Assembly (NCBI GenBank): GCA_910584185.1
Contig: CAJTYC010000062.1
Span: forward strand, 1 to 15,522
DNA: 15,522 nucleotides
Reading direction: 5' to 3'
Origin: an uncultured Muribaculaceae bacterium
GTDB lineage: Bacteria; Bacteroidota; Bacteroidia; Bacteroidales; Muribaculaceae
Shown one piece after another: positions 6,324 to 15,138 of this stretch. The notes beneath the pieces were generated by a model, which was not told where the DNA came from, did no database searches, and saw nothing but the letters and a program-made list of their open reading frames with translations. How positions within the stretch are numbered: position 1 is the stretch's first letter; each line of letters begins with the position of its first letter. The position numbers and the translations under genes are program-made.

Positions 6324-7676
6324 CTATTCCTGAGGTTGAGCCTCTTTTGGCAGAGTGAAGTGCAGGAGTGCCCAGCCAAGTATGCCGGCAAGCAGCGAGG
6401 CCACGAGTATGCCGAGTTTGGCATCGTTGAGCAGTATAGAGAGCACCGGGTCTCCCGTGCCGAACGAGAGGTTGGAGATGAAGAGCGACACCGTGAAACC
6501 GATACCACCCAACACTGCCACCGACGCAAGGCTCGCCCAAGTGGCACCATCGGGCATCGGCGCCCATTTTAACTTGATGGTTCCCCATGAGAAGAGGAAA
6601 ATGCCGAGAAACTTTCCTACAAGCAAGGCAATGATTATGGCAGGGGCAATGCCGTGGAAGAGCTGCGAGAACTCCATATCGCCAAAGAATATACCGGCAT
6701 TGGCAAACGCGAACAGAGGCACCACGATATAATTGACAAGCGGGTGAAGCGTATCTTCCATATCCTGAAGCGGTGATATCACCTTATCGGAAGCAGATTC
6801 AATTTCCTTCAACCAGTTCATCTGATCCTTGTCGAGGATGGTGCGCGAGTTCAAGGCTTCATCGTCATCGTGAGAGAAATAGCCAATATTCTTTCGGATT
6901 ATCTTCACATAGTTTTTGGGTGCGAACACCGGTTTGGCAGGAATTGTGAAGGCCACTATAACACCGGCTATGGTAGGATGGATACCTGCATTGAGGAAGC
7001 AGAACCATACAATAGTACCGAAGAAAGCATAGAACATCTTCGACTGTATGCCGAGATAACCTCCGGCCACCAACACCACCACACAGGCAGCAGCCCAAAG
7101 GAGCAGGGTGACATCGATGTGCGAGCTGTAGAAAATCGCGATTACGAGAATACCACCAATATCATCAACCACAGCGAGTGTGGTTAGAAACACCTTCAGG
7201 CCGATCGGCACACGGTTGCCGAGCATGCCGAGCACACCGAGCGAGAATGCGATATCGGTGGCCATCGGTATTGCCCAGCCTCCGGCATAATCAGTGCCGC
7301 GCGCCATCTGGAAATATAAGAGCACCGGGAAAGCCATACCTCCAACGGCGGCGAGTATAGGGAGCAACGCATTGCGAAAAGAGGATAATTCCCCCACAAG
7401 CACCTCGCGTTTTATTTCCAAACCTACGGAAAAAAAGAAGAGTGCCATCAGCGCATCGTTGATGAAAGCCATAATGCTCATGGGCTGGCCATGATGGCTA
7501 AAAAGGTTGAACGAGCCGACTTGCAGGGCGAGTTCATGAGTCCATAGCGAATTGTACCACTCAGTGAGACATGGCACATTGACTATGATAAGAGCCAACG
7601 CGGTAGCTGCGATAAGCACATTACCGGAATTGGCATAATTGCGCAGAGTCTTACGCGCTGTGTAGAAAACTGACAT
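6324..7676 (-). CDS. nhaA: Na+/H+ antiporter NhaA
   Basis: NhaA is an inner-membrane antiporter that exports Na+ in exchange for H+ and supports pH and salt homeostasis. The 450-residue protein carries the family motifs MATDIAFSLGVLG (about 138-150, Thr140-Asp141 corresponding to E. coli T132-D133) and TTLAVVDDIGGI, where Asp171-Asp172 are the ion-binding pair (E. coli D163-D164). GKFLGI carries Lys355, equivalent to E. coli K300. Multiple hydrophobic spans fit the usual 12-helix fold. It is longer than the 388-residue E. coli protein mainly because of an acidic insert at about 255-300 (SHDDDEALNSRTILDKDQ) in a loop between helices. bcp lies 114 nt upstream and a strong terminator follows. 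No good promoter was found in the 114-nt gap, so co-transcription with bcp is possible. Confidence 0.96.
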   Translation of the reverse strand: MSVFYTARKTLRNYANSGNVLIAATALALIIVNVPCLTEWYNSLWTHELALQVGSFNLFSHHGQPMSIMAFINDALMALFFFSVGLEIKREVLVGELSSFRNALLPILAAVGGMAFPVLLYFQMARGTDYAGGWAIPMATDIAFSLGVLGMLGNRVPIGLKVFLTTLAVVDDIGGILVIAIFYSSHIDVTLLLWAAACVVVLVAGGYLGIQSKMFYAFFGTIVWFCFLNAGIHPTIAGVIVAFTIPAKPVFAPKNYVKIIRKNIGYFSHDDDEALNSRTILDKDQMNWLKEIESASDKVISPLQDMEDTLHPLVNYIVVPLFAFANAGIFFGDMEFSQLFHGIAPAIIIALLVGKFLGIFLFSWGTIKLKWAPMPDGATWASLASVAVLGGIGFTVSLFISNLSFGTGDPVLSILLNDAKLGILVASLLAGILGWALLHFTLPKEAQPQE

Positions 7677-7748
7677 AGTATGTGGAATTTAGAAGAAATG
7701 CAAATACAACAGCAAGAGATTATCGAGGAGCTTTGTCGGATTAAGTCT

Positions 7749-7793
7749 GAGCTGTCGGACTTGTCTGACAGCTCTGACTTGTCTGACTTGTCA
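7749..7793 (-). repeat. Degenerate 9-bp tandem repeat starting at the bcp stop codon
   Basis: The minus strand reads five 9-mers: GACAAGTCA, GACAAGTCA, GAGCTGTCA, GACAAGTCC, GACAGCTCA. The first begins with the last two bases of the bcp TGA stop. Within it, GAGCTGTC (7749-7756) and GACAGCTC (7767-7774) form a perfect 8-bp inverted repeat with a 10-nt loop, able to form a hairpin between bcp and nhaA. No T-tract follows, so it is not a standard terminator; it could attenuate transcription or stabilise a transcript end. Confidence 0.65.
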
Positions 7794-8243
7794 GGCGGGA
7801 TTGACATCGTAACGGTCGTCAAGAAGGGCGAAGAGCTGTTCGGAGGCTGTGCGTGTCTGCACCTTCGTTATGATGTCGGTCACGGTGCCGTCATTATTGA
7901 GTACAAACGTGGTGCGCTTCACTTTGCCTTCATTTTCTATGCCGGCGAGTTTGGCGAGGGTGAGGTCGGTGTCGGCTACCAAAGGGAAGGGTAATTCATT
8001 CTTCTCGATAAACCGGCAATGGCTCTTCTGCGAATCCTTGCTCACACCGATTACCTGATAACCCATATCGAGCCAGGTCTTGTAATTATCCTTAAAGTTA
8101 TTAGCTTCGAAAGTGCAGCCCGAAGTGCTGTCTTTCGGATAGAAATAGATTATAAAACGTTTGCCCGGAAAATCAGAAAGTCTGAGTTCCTTTCCATTCT
8201 GGTCCAAACCGAGCAAATCGGGAAATTTGTCTGTGACATTCAT
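7791..8243 (-). CDS. bcp: Thioredoxin-dependent peroxiredoxin, PrxQ/Bcp type
   Basis: Bcp reduces hydrogen peroxide and organic hydroperoxides in the cytoplasm using thioredoxin. The 150-residue protein has the thioredoxin fold and the active-site motif FYPKDSTSGCTFEANNF with peroxidatic Cys43. The common resolving cysteine five residues later is absent (position 48 is Asn). The only other cysteine is Cys76 in SHCRF, in the helix where a second PrxQ subclass keeps its resolving cysteine, so an atypical 2-Cys mechanism through Cys43-Cys76 is plausible. The family's SKDSQKSHxxFxxKNELPFPLVAD segment is present. It starts about 40 nt after the hairpin that ends the upstream surface-protein gene and precedes nhaA. 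Confidence 0.93.
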   Translation of the reverse strand: MNVTDKFPDLLGLDQNGKELRLSDFPGKRFIIYFYPKDSTSGCTFEANNFKDNYKTWLDMGYQVIGVSKDSQKSHCRFIEKNELPFPLVADTDLTLAKLAGIENEGKVKRTTFVLNNDGTVTDIITKVQTRTASEQLFALLDDRYDVNPA

Positions 8244-8286
8244 ATCTTCAATAATTAAATGGGTTATATATAATTTTTAACATACA

Positions 8287-8315
8287 AGGGGGTGCGATTG
8301 TTGTTCGCACCCCCT
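8287..8315 (-). terminator. Hairpin after the surface-protein gene
   Basis: A perfect 11-bp stem (AGGGGGTGCGA/TCGCACCCCCT) with a 7-nt loop lies 43 nt after the stop of the large surface-protein gene. On the minus strand the following sequence is TTGTATGTTAAAAA rather than a pure T-run. It is a probable terminator but the weakest by tail quality; a bcp transcript must start close to or downstream of it. Confidence 0.65.
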
Positions 8316-8357
8316 ATCTATACGTATAATTGACAAGTATATTTTGTCAGACTATAA

Positions 8358-11300
8358 TCAAATCACCACCTTCACGGCTTTCTTGCCGGCACGCACCACA
8401 TAGACTCCGCTGCCAGGCTCGACCGAATGTCTCACTCCCTTAGCTGTATAAATGGTCTTGCCATCGGCTGATGATACAATCACTGCGCCACCCTCAGGAT
8501 TCTCTACAAGAATCTTTCCATTGCGAGCCATGATTGTGATTGAGTAGTCCTCAACATCGTTGACCGCACCTTGGCTACCTACAGTCAATGTGAGGCGGTT
8601 GCCCGGTGCAGACTCGCGGCCATTACTGTATGCTGCCACCAGATGGTAAGTGTAGTTGCCATAGGCAAGGGCATTGTCGGCATACGACACTGCCGAAGCC
8701 GGAAGTTCAGCAAGCATAATGCCGTCGCGATAGAGCTTATAACCTGTAAGCTCAGCCGTGCGGCTCTCCCTGCGCTCCACAAACTCCATGTCGTCGATAA
8801 AGAGTATGAAACCAGTTTCCGACACGCAATGAATTGCGAAATAACGCGCATCTTCGGGAAGAGTGAACTCATGCTTCTCCCATTCGCCACCGGTAGTGAC
8901 AACATCGGCCAACGACTTGAACGAGCGAGTGTCAGTGTCGGAAGTGGAGTAAAGCACTTCAAACTTGTCCATACCTTGCATCATATCGGCCGACTTTGCA
9001 TAGAAATTAATAGTCTGACCACCAAACACCTCGGGCGAGATGAACCAGTCATCATTGGCAGCCGATACGGCCTCACCCTTCGTATTGAGCTGATACCCTT
9101 GGAAACATGCAAGCACTTGGTTGCCGGTGCGAGGGTCAAAGCAATCATAGGGGAAGAGGGCCTGAGACTTGTCCACGATGCCGAGCACAACCGGATTGAA
9201 GATCATGAACGACTGCGGCACTCCACTGTTTTCGAAATATACATTGGAGAAACCATAAGTCGGGTTGCCGTCGCCATCTATCATGGAGTATCCGGCGAAA
9301 TCATCAATTGCGAATGGCACATGCTCCTCAAATCCATCCTGCACCGCGTGAGCGTCAGGCTTATTCCAACTCAGGCTGACATTCTTGTCAGACACCTCGC
9401 CGGCAAGACTGTGCACCTCAGGCATGGGTGGCAATATAACCTGCGTGCGAACTTCGTCGGAAGTATTGTTGGCGGTCACTTCATCGTCTGCCCATTCTAT
9501 CACGCCCTTCATGGTGTGAACAGAGCCGCTCTCATCTTCACTGTAAGCACGATTAAAGAGGAATGTATGATATTCTTTCGACTTTATGGCCACACCGGGG
9601 AGCGACGCTGCTTGCGAGTTTCCGTCGAGCAAGTTCACCTTATATACACCGGCAGGCACATCTGCTGCGCCACGGTTGTAAATGGTGAGCTTATAGACTC
9701 CATCCTTGCCACCTTCCACTTTGCCACTCCCTGTGAAGGCATAAGCCTGGAGGTCGTTGCTGATTAGATTGGATATTTGCACACGATCCACGCAGACACT
9801 CTGCTCGCAAGCTGTAATGCCGTGCAATGCTATCCTGACGTATGGCTGGTTGCGATATGGCGTGAGGTCGAACGTATATTTCAGCCATCCGACGCCAAGG
9901 TCATCCACATATATTGCTTCTGCCAAAGGCTCGCGTGAGCCATCAGCAAGCATAACCTCAGGAATAAGTCGATCTTCGAAGCCTTCGTCCCATGCGGCAT
10001 GCTCGTCGGTATAGTTGTGATAGAAATAGAACGATAGCATGGGTGCCGACAACGAATTCAGATTCAGCTTCGGCGATACGAGCAAGCTCTCGTCGCCTAT
10101 TCTGCCGTCGATGCCGAATACCGCCAGACCTCCGTCGCCATCTACAGTCTCACAATATGGATTGGTGCCATATGAGGCCACGCCCCAGTTCTGCACTTTG
10201 CCTTTGAGCTTGTACATAACCCAAGGTGTGGAGCTTACGGAAGCGTCAGCAAAGGATTCTGCAAACTCTCCCTCATAGGGATTGCCATATACGATATAAT
10301 CGGTAGATGCAGCCTCGCTATATCCCACCGGGCTCTTGGCGGTGACGATATAAGCCACAAGATGCTGCATGCGGCTACCATCGAGAGTATTGTCGGTAAA
10401 TGATGTGCCTGTCACACCTGCTTGAAGCAGTTCAAGATTGTCTTCATAGCGGTATATGTTGTAAGTAAGTTCTTTATTATTGATATAGCCGCCATTGACA
10501 CCGCCGGTGGGAGCCGTCCATGTGACCACGGGGGCACCGGTTGCATCGCTCACTGCAAGATTTCCAGCGGCCAGAGGAATATCCCAGCCCACATAAACTC
10601 TTGTCTCGGCCTTTTCGCCTTGCTTGCCATTGGCATATGCCACCACTCGGTAATCCACATATCCCGCCACATTGTTGTCAGTCCAGCTGTAAGCTGCACC
10701 AGGTGCCACATTGGCTGTATGCACAGGTGTCTCATCATTGCCGTGATAGATATCGATTTTCTCGAGAGAGGTGAGAGCTTGTGCACCGATGGTCTGCGTC
10801 GGGGCAGAGAATGATACGACCGCTTTCTCCGCGCCGTGGGGATCGGGGGTGACGGTCAAGCCGGTCACAGCCGCCGGGGCATCCAAGTCGGGCACAATAT
10901 CGACCACGATGTTGCTCACAAAACAATAGAAACGTTTCTTAGGCGACGTGATATGGAAACCTACATAATAATTGCCTGATTCGGAAGCCACGAAATCGGC
11001 AGAGTAATTCATGCGTTCCTTATTGTTATAATCGGCTGCCGGAAGAATGGCGGTCTGCGCTGATACAGTGTTCTGCGGGCCGGCGGTCACCTCTACCCTC
11101 TCCTTGTCGTCTTTAGTCCAGAGGTCGAATGTGACGCGATATTTCTTACCTTTCTCCACTGTGACAGGAGGCGTTATCAGCCAGTCGTCGGCCGCATTTT
11201 CGGGGCTGTAGCCATACACGGCGCAATTGCCCTGGTCGGCTGCATATTTGAATTCAGGACCATACATCCATCCACCCCAATTGTACTGACCATTCCAGTC

Positions 11301-13031
11301 TCCATTGGCATCTATGACGGTGAAGAGATCATAAGCCTCCTTGCTTTCGAATCCAAACGATACAGGGAGGTTGGAACCCATACCGAAAAGAGCTGACTCT
11401 GTATATGCAGCCACACCCTCACGCTCTCCGCAATATGGTGTCACCACGTAGTAGAAATTAGAGGCGGGTACGTTGACGGGGTCAGTGGTATAAGTTGCAC
11501 TTATACCATTAGCCACTGTAACCTCATCGGGCATGCGCACCACTGTGTATGTAAGCTGAGCGGGATCTACATATCCGTCATGACGTCCCGTTGTAGGAGC
11601 TGTCCAGGAAATGTGCGCCTTTCCGTCGGCTGTCGCTTCTGCCTTGAGATTGCCGACCGCCGCAGGCGCATCAACACCTACATACTTGGCAAGCGTGCGT
11701 CGCATACCATCACCCTCAGCATTGGAGGCATAGGCGGTGACAGAGTGTGCACCTTCGGTCAACGTGCGCGACAAAGTGACTGTCTCACCCGGTGTGACAC
11801 TCTTGCTCTCGGCATCACCTCCATCTGTCAATATGGTGAGTGTCAACTCTCCCGTCAACTTGGCTCCCGAGCTTGTGGTGACGGGCGCCGTAATCTTGAA
11901 GCTGCCTGTGAGTGAGGCGCCGGAGAACTCTGCGGTCATATCTTCGACAGCTGCGGGTGCACCGTCGGCCACGGTGGGGGAAGGTATGTAGAGACCGGTA
12001 TACTCCTCATTGTTTGTGAAATTGAAAATAAGTGATGCACTTCCGGTGTCGGTGTTCACTTCATAGAGACCTGACCGGCCACTCGACTCCACAGCCGCCC
12101 AATAGAGCTTGCCGCTCACCGGGTCGAAAGCCATGGACTGCGCATAGTCGGCACTTATGCCGGTGGAGCCTATGCGTATGCAGTCGCCTGTGGTCTTGTT
12201 GATGGTATAGAGAGAGGCGTCGTCGCCCTTCGAAATGCCATACAACTGTCCGCCCTGAGTGGAGGCAAGGGCAATCATCGTGGGTATCTGCGCGATAGGC
12301 GATGCAAATCCGGTGTATGGGTCAATCTCAGACAAAGACGGATAATATCGTTCTATCCAGCCTGTTTCATCGGTCACCTTGATATTGGCAAGTGCATATA
12401 TACGACCCTCGGTGGGGTCATAGGTCATGGCATTGGTAATCTGCTGCAGGTCGAAGCCCTCGTTTATAAACGATAGTATATTTTTCGAGAACTCATGAGT
12501 CTGGAGATCGTATGTGCAGAATGTTGTAAAAGTGAACCCCATCTCCTCTGTATAGACATACGAATTCCAGTAATATTTCGTGCCGTCGGAACATCCTCCA
12601 CCGTTGGCTTCGTAACTACCCTGATTGTATACAAGTTCAGGCAATGTGTAGTCGGAAGCCGTGAACTTGTAGATGCCGTATGATCCTGTAGTGCCGACCC
12701 ACTGGTTGGAGTAGATAAGTGAGCCAAAAATCTCGGTGCCGTCTCCAAGCACATATTGAGGTGATCTTTGTTTGCTGTCAGGCATCATCGACCGCGTGGT
12801 GACAGGAGCATCGGTAACATCGACAAGCGAGGAGACATGCCGCATGCTTCGTGTAGACACCGGGTCAGTCAAGACCCGCCTTACCTTCTTTTCGGTAGTG
12901 GCTGTGGTTACGAATCTTGACATCTCGGGATTTTCAGGATTGAATACACCTTTTTTCTGGGCTGCTACGGGCAGGAGGGCCAATATGCCGCACGCCACCG
13001 CGATTGCCTGTTTTTGTCGTGTTTTCATCAT
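8358..13031 (-). CDS. Large secreted multidomain surface protein (cleaved-adhesin/choice-of-anchor J, FN3, type IX-like C-terminus)
   Basis: The product is 1,557 residues. A signal peptide (1-25, ending PVAAQ) leads into a beta-propeller-like region at about 90-352 with repeated YxVNxxTG and DPxxGKLYW patterns. FN3-like domains lie at about 355-450, 455-550, 717-815 and 818-915. Three cleaved-adhesin/choice-of-anchor J-like jelly rolls lie at about 557-712 (DDWLITPPV), 920-1090 (DESLLVSPKL) and 1235-1420 (NDDWFISPEV). A CARDB-like domain is at about 1092-1200. The third jelly roll appears inserted inside a split FN3 domain (1203-1224 plus 1425-1485). The last 65 residues (NGKILVENPEGG...GVYVVRAGKKAVKVVI) match a type IX secretion sorting domain. 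It is probably exported and attached to the cell surface, with adhesion or binding of host or dietary polymers as the general expectation; no enzymatic motif is seen. It has its own long leader and terminator and no operon partner. Confidence 0.85.
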   Translation of the reverse strand: MMKTRQKQAIAVACGILALLPVAAQKKGVFNPENPEMSRFVTTATTEKKVRRVLTDPVSTRSMRHVSSLVDVTDAPVTTRSMMPDSKQRSPQYVLGDGTEIFGSLIYSNQWVGTTGSYGIYKFTASDYTLPELVYNQGSYEANGGGCSDGTKYYWNSYVYTEEMGFTFTTFCTYDLQTHEFSKNILSFINEGFDLQQITNAMTYDPTEGRIYALANIKVTDETGWIERYYPSLSEIDPYTGFASPIAQIPTMIALASTQGGQLYGISKGDDASLYTINKTTGDCIRIGSTGISADYAQSMAFDPVSGKLYWAAVESSGRSGLYEVNTDTGSASLIFNFTNNEEYTGLYIPSPTVADGAPAAVEDMTAEFSGASLTGSFKITAPVTTSSGAKLTGELTLTILTDGGDAESKSVTPGETVTLSRTLTEGAHSVTAYASNAEGDGMRRTLAKYVGVDAPAAVGNLKAEATADGKAHISWTAPTTGRHDGYVDPAQLTYTVVRMPDEVTVANGISATYTTDPVNVPASNFYYVVTPYCGEREGVAAYTESALFGMGSNLPVSFGFESKEAYDLFTVIDANGDWNGQYNWGGWMYGPEFKYAADQGNCAVYGYSPENAADDWLITPPVTVEKGKKYRVTFDLWTKDDKERVEVTAGPQNTVSAQTAILPAADYNNKERMNYSADFVASESGNYYVGFHITSPKKRFYCFVSNIVVDIVPDLDAPAAVTGLTVTPDPHGAEKAVVSFSAPTQTIGAQALTSLEKIDIYHGNDETPVHTANVAPGAAYSWTDNNVAGYVDYRVVAYANGKQGEKAETRVYVGWDIPLAAGNLAVSDATGAPVVTWTAPTGGVNGGYINNKELTYNIYRYEDNLELLQAGVTGTSFTDNTLDGSRMQHLVAYIVTAKSPVGYSEAASTDYIVYGNPYEGEFAESFADASVSSTPWVMYKLKGKVQNWGVASYGTNPYCETVDGDGGLAVFGIDGRIGDESLLVSPKLNLNSLSAPMLSFYFYHNYTDEHAAWDEGFEDRLIPEVMLADGSREPLAEAIYVDDLGVGWLKYTFDLTPYRNQPYVRIALHGITACEQSVCVDRVQISNLISNDLQAYAFTGSGKVEGGKDGVYKLTIYNRGAADVPAGVYKVNLLDGNSQAASLPGVAIKSKEYHTFLFNRAYSEDESGSVHTMKGVIEWADDEVTANNTSDEVRTQVILPPMPEVHSLAGEVSDKNVSLSWNKPDAHAVQDGFEEHVPFAIDDFAGYSMIDGDGNPTYGFSNVYFENSGVPQSFMIFNPVVLGIVDKSQALFPYDCFDPRTGNQVLACFQGYQLNTKGEAVSAANDDWFISPEVFGGQTINFYAKSADMMQGMDKFEVLYSTSDTDTRSFKSLADVVTTGGEWEKHEFTLPEDARYFAIHCVSETGFILFIDDMEFVERRESRTAELTGYKLYRDGIMLAELPASAVSYADNALAYGNYTYHLVAAYSNGRESAPGNRLTLTVGSQGAVNDVEDYSITIMARNGKILVENPEGGAVIVSSADGKTIYTAKGVRHSVEPGSGVYVVRAGKKAVKVVI

Positions 13032-13173
13032 AAAGTTGTTATTTTGCTAATTATATTTACATCTTAAAATTTTTTCAAGTCAATAAATATAAATAAATAT
13101 TGACAGCTTGAAAACTATACTCCAATCTCACATTTGAAATTAAGTCCATTATCTAAATAAAGTTTAACAATTG

Positions 13174-13181
13174 CAAATATA
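13174..13181 (-). promoter_or_regulatory. Possible -7 element for the surface-protein gene
   Basis: TATATTTG on the minus strand matches TAnnTTTG exactly, but the expected TTTG about 20 nt upstream is missing. The region is AT-rich, so chance matches are likely. Confidence 0.3.
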
Positions 13182-13264
13182 GCTAAAATAATCAACTTTC
13201 CTTATTTTAACATGTTTTATTTTACAAATTATCAAATGTTGCAAGAAAAAAAGAAACTTTAGAC

Positions 13265-13298
13265 AAAAAATGAAGGTGTATCACAATTATGATACACC
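13265..13298 (-). terminator. Rho-independent terminator of lepA
   Basis: On the minus strand a perfect 9-bp stem (GGTGTATCA/TGATACACC) with a 6-nt loop is followed by TTCATTTTTT. It lies 50 nt downstream of the lepA stop codon and upstream of the surface-protein leader. Confidence 0.8.
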
Positions 13299-13348
13299 CC
13301 CTATTCACAAAAGTTTGCGCCCCGGCAGGTCAGCTGCTTTGTGGCGTG

Positions 13349-15136
13349 TCAGTCAAGTTTAAGCACAGCGAGGAATGCCTTCTGAGGCACTTCTACCGAG
13401 CCGATTTGTTTCATGCGTTTCTTACCGGCTTTTTGCTTCTCGAGGAGCTTGCGCTTTCGCGAGATGTCACCTCCATAGCACTTTGCCGTCACATCCTTGC
13501 GCACAGCCTTTACAGTTTCGCGTGCGATAATCTTGGCACCTATTGCGGCCTGTATTGCAATGTCGAATTGCTGGCGCGGAATCAGCTCCTTGAGCTTCTC
13601 GCACATGCGACGTCCGAACCTCACGGAGTTGGCCTCATGCGTGAGCGTGGAGAGTGCATCGACGCTCTCGCCGTTGAGCAGAATGTCGAGTTTCACGAGC
13701 TTGGACTGACGATAGTCATGGATGTGATAATCGAAGCTCGCGTAGCCTTTCGATACGCTTTTCAGTTTGTCATAGAAGTCAATCACAATCTCGCCCAAAG
13801 GCATATCGAATGTCAGTTCCATACGGTTGCCCGATATATACTCCTGCTTGAGTAGTTCGCCTCGCTTGCCGAGGCAGAGGGTCATTATCGGACCGATAAA
13901 GTCAGCCTGAGTTATGATGGTGGCGCGTATGTATGGTTCCTCGATATAGTCGATAGCTGTAGGCTCAGGCAAGCCGGAGGGATTGTGCACTTCAGTTTTG
14001 TTACCTTTCTTATCGGTAACGATATATGACACGTTGGGCACCGTTGTTATCACATCCATTCCGAATTCACGTCCGAGGCGTTCCTGCACAATCTCCATAT
14101 GGAGCAGGCCGAGGAAACCGCATCTGAATCCGAAGCCGAGTGCCACTGACGATTCGGGCTGGAATGTAAGCGAGGCATCGTTTAGCTGAAGCTTTTCGAG
14201 CGAGGCGCGGAGATTCTCGAAGTCTTCGGTCTCTATAGGATATACACCGGCGAAGACCATCGGCTTCACCTCTTCAAAACCGGCTATCGCCTTATCGCAA
14301 GGCTTGTTGACATGAGTGATGGTATCCCCCACTCGAACCTCCTTCGACGACTTTATGCCCGATATGATGTAGCCCACATTGCCGGCGGAGAGTTCCTTGC
14401 GGGGTGACATGTCGAGTTTCAGCACACCTATCTCGTCGGCATGATATTCCTTGCCTGTAGAGACGAATTTTACGAAATCATCGGTGCGGATAGTGCCATT
14501 GACTATCTTGTAATATGCGATGATGCCGCGAAACGGATTGAACACCGAGTCGAAGATAAGGGCCTGCAGCGGAGCTTCGGGGTCTCCCTTAGGGGCCGGT
14601 ACACGCTCCACTATGGCGCGGAGCACCTCATCGACGCCCATACCGGTCTTGCCGGAGGCTCGGATTACTTCAGAGGGATCGCAACCGAGTAAATCCACAA
14701 TCTGGTCTTCCACCTCGTCGGGCTTGGCACTGTCGAGGTCGCACTTGTTGATAACCGGGATTATCTCCAGATTATTGTCGATAGCCATGTATAGGTTCGA
14801 GATTGTCTGAGCCTGGATACCCTGCGAACCGTCAACAATCAGCAGAGCCCCCTCGCAGGCCGCGATAGAACGCGACACCTCGTAAGAGAAGTCGACGTGC
14901 CCGGGGGTATCGATAAGATTGAGCACATATTTCTCACCGTCGAGTTCGTAGTCCATCTGAATGGCATGGCTTTTGATTGTGATGCCACGCTCTCGCTCAA
15001 GATCCATATCATCGAGCACCTGGGCCTCCATATCCTTTGCGGCTACGGTGCCGGTGCGTTCGAGCAGACGGTCGGCAAGCGTAGACTTGCCGTGGTCAAT
15101 ATGCGCTATAATGCAGAAATTTCGGATATTCTTCAT
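13349..15136 (-). CDS. lepA: Elongation factor 4 (ribosomal back-translocase)
   Basis: LepA/EF4 is a ribosome-dependent translational GTPase that binds 70S ribosomes and affects translocation and ribosome biogenesis. The 595 residues are the normal family length. The G domain shows G1 AHIDHGKST (11-19), G2 RGITI (about 50-54), G3 DTPGH (76-80, with catalytic His80) and G4 NKCD (130-133). The C-terminal LepA-specific domain ends in the diagnostic basic segment RKRKLLEKQKAGKKRMKQIG followed by SVEVPQKAFLAVLKLD. The start MKNIRNFCIIAHID is the usual one. It is transcribed alone: its own terminator lies downstream and the upstream neighbour is closed by a terminator. No Shine-Dalgarno site is seen, which is normal for this phylum. 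Confidence 0.98.
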   Translation of the reverse strand: MKNIRNFCIIAHIDHGKSTLADRLLERTGTVAAKDMEAQVLDDMDLERERGITIKSHAIQMDYELDGEKYVLNLIDTPGHVDFSYEVSRSIAACEGALLIVDGSQGIQAQTISNLYMAIDNNLEIIPVINKCDLDSAKPDEVEDQIVDLLGCDPSEVIRASGKTGMGVDEVLRAIVERVPAPKGDPEAPLQALIFDSVFNPFRGIIAYYKIVNGTIRTDDFVKFVSTGKEYHADEIGVLKLDMSPRKELSAGNVGYIISGIKSSKEVRVGDTITHVNKPCDKAIAGFEEVKPMVFAGVYPIETEDFENLRASLEKLQLNDASLTFQPESSVALGFGFRCGFLGLLHMEIVQERLGREFGMDVITTVPNVSYIVTDKKGNKTEVHNPSGLPEPTAIDYIEEPYIRATIITQADFIGPIMTLCLGKRGELLKQEYISGNRMELTFDMPLGEIVIDFYDKLKSVSKGYASFDYHIHDYRQSKLVKLDILLNGESVDALSTLTHEANSVRFGRRMCEKLKELIPRQQFDIAIQAAIGAKIIARETVKAVRKDVTAKCYGGDISRKRKLLEKQKAGKKRMKQIGSVEVPQKAFLAVLKLD

Positions 15137-15138
15137 AT

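Larger units (their letters stand above)
13032..13348. other. AT-rich leader of the surface-protein gene plus lepA terminator
   Basis: This 317-bp gap contains no gene. The lepA terminator occupies 13265-13298. Nearer the surface-protein gene, the minus strand carries a perfect -7 element TATATTTG (13181-13174), but no TTTG at the right distance upstream. If used, it would leave an AT-rich 5' leader of about 135-140 nt. I see no riboswitch-like structure in that leader. Confidence 0.5.

Noticed and set aside
7680..7994. Plus-strand ORF MWNLEEMQIQQQEIIEEL... with SDLSD repeats
   Set aside because: The first part looks protein-like, but the second half is antisense to bcp and the repeats are the 9-bp microsatellite read in one frame.
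8571..9767. 398-codon plus-strand ORF
   Set aside because: It lies wholly antisense to the large surface-protein gene, whose reading frame has clear domains. The plus-strand translation has no recognisable motifs and a shadow-like composition (His/Arg/Leu-rich).
13289..13855. 188-codon plus-strand ORF overlapping the 3' end of lepA
   Set aside because: It is antisense to conserved lepA codons and begins inside the lepA terminator region; an antisense shadow.
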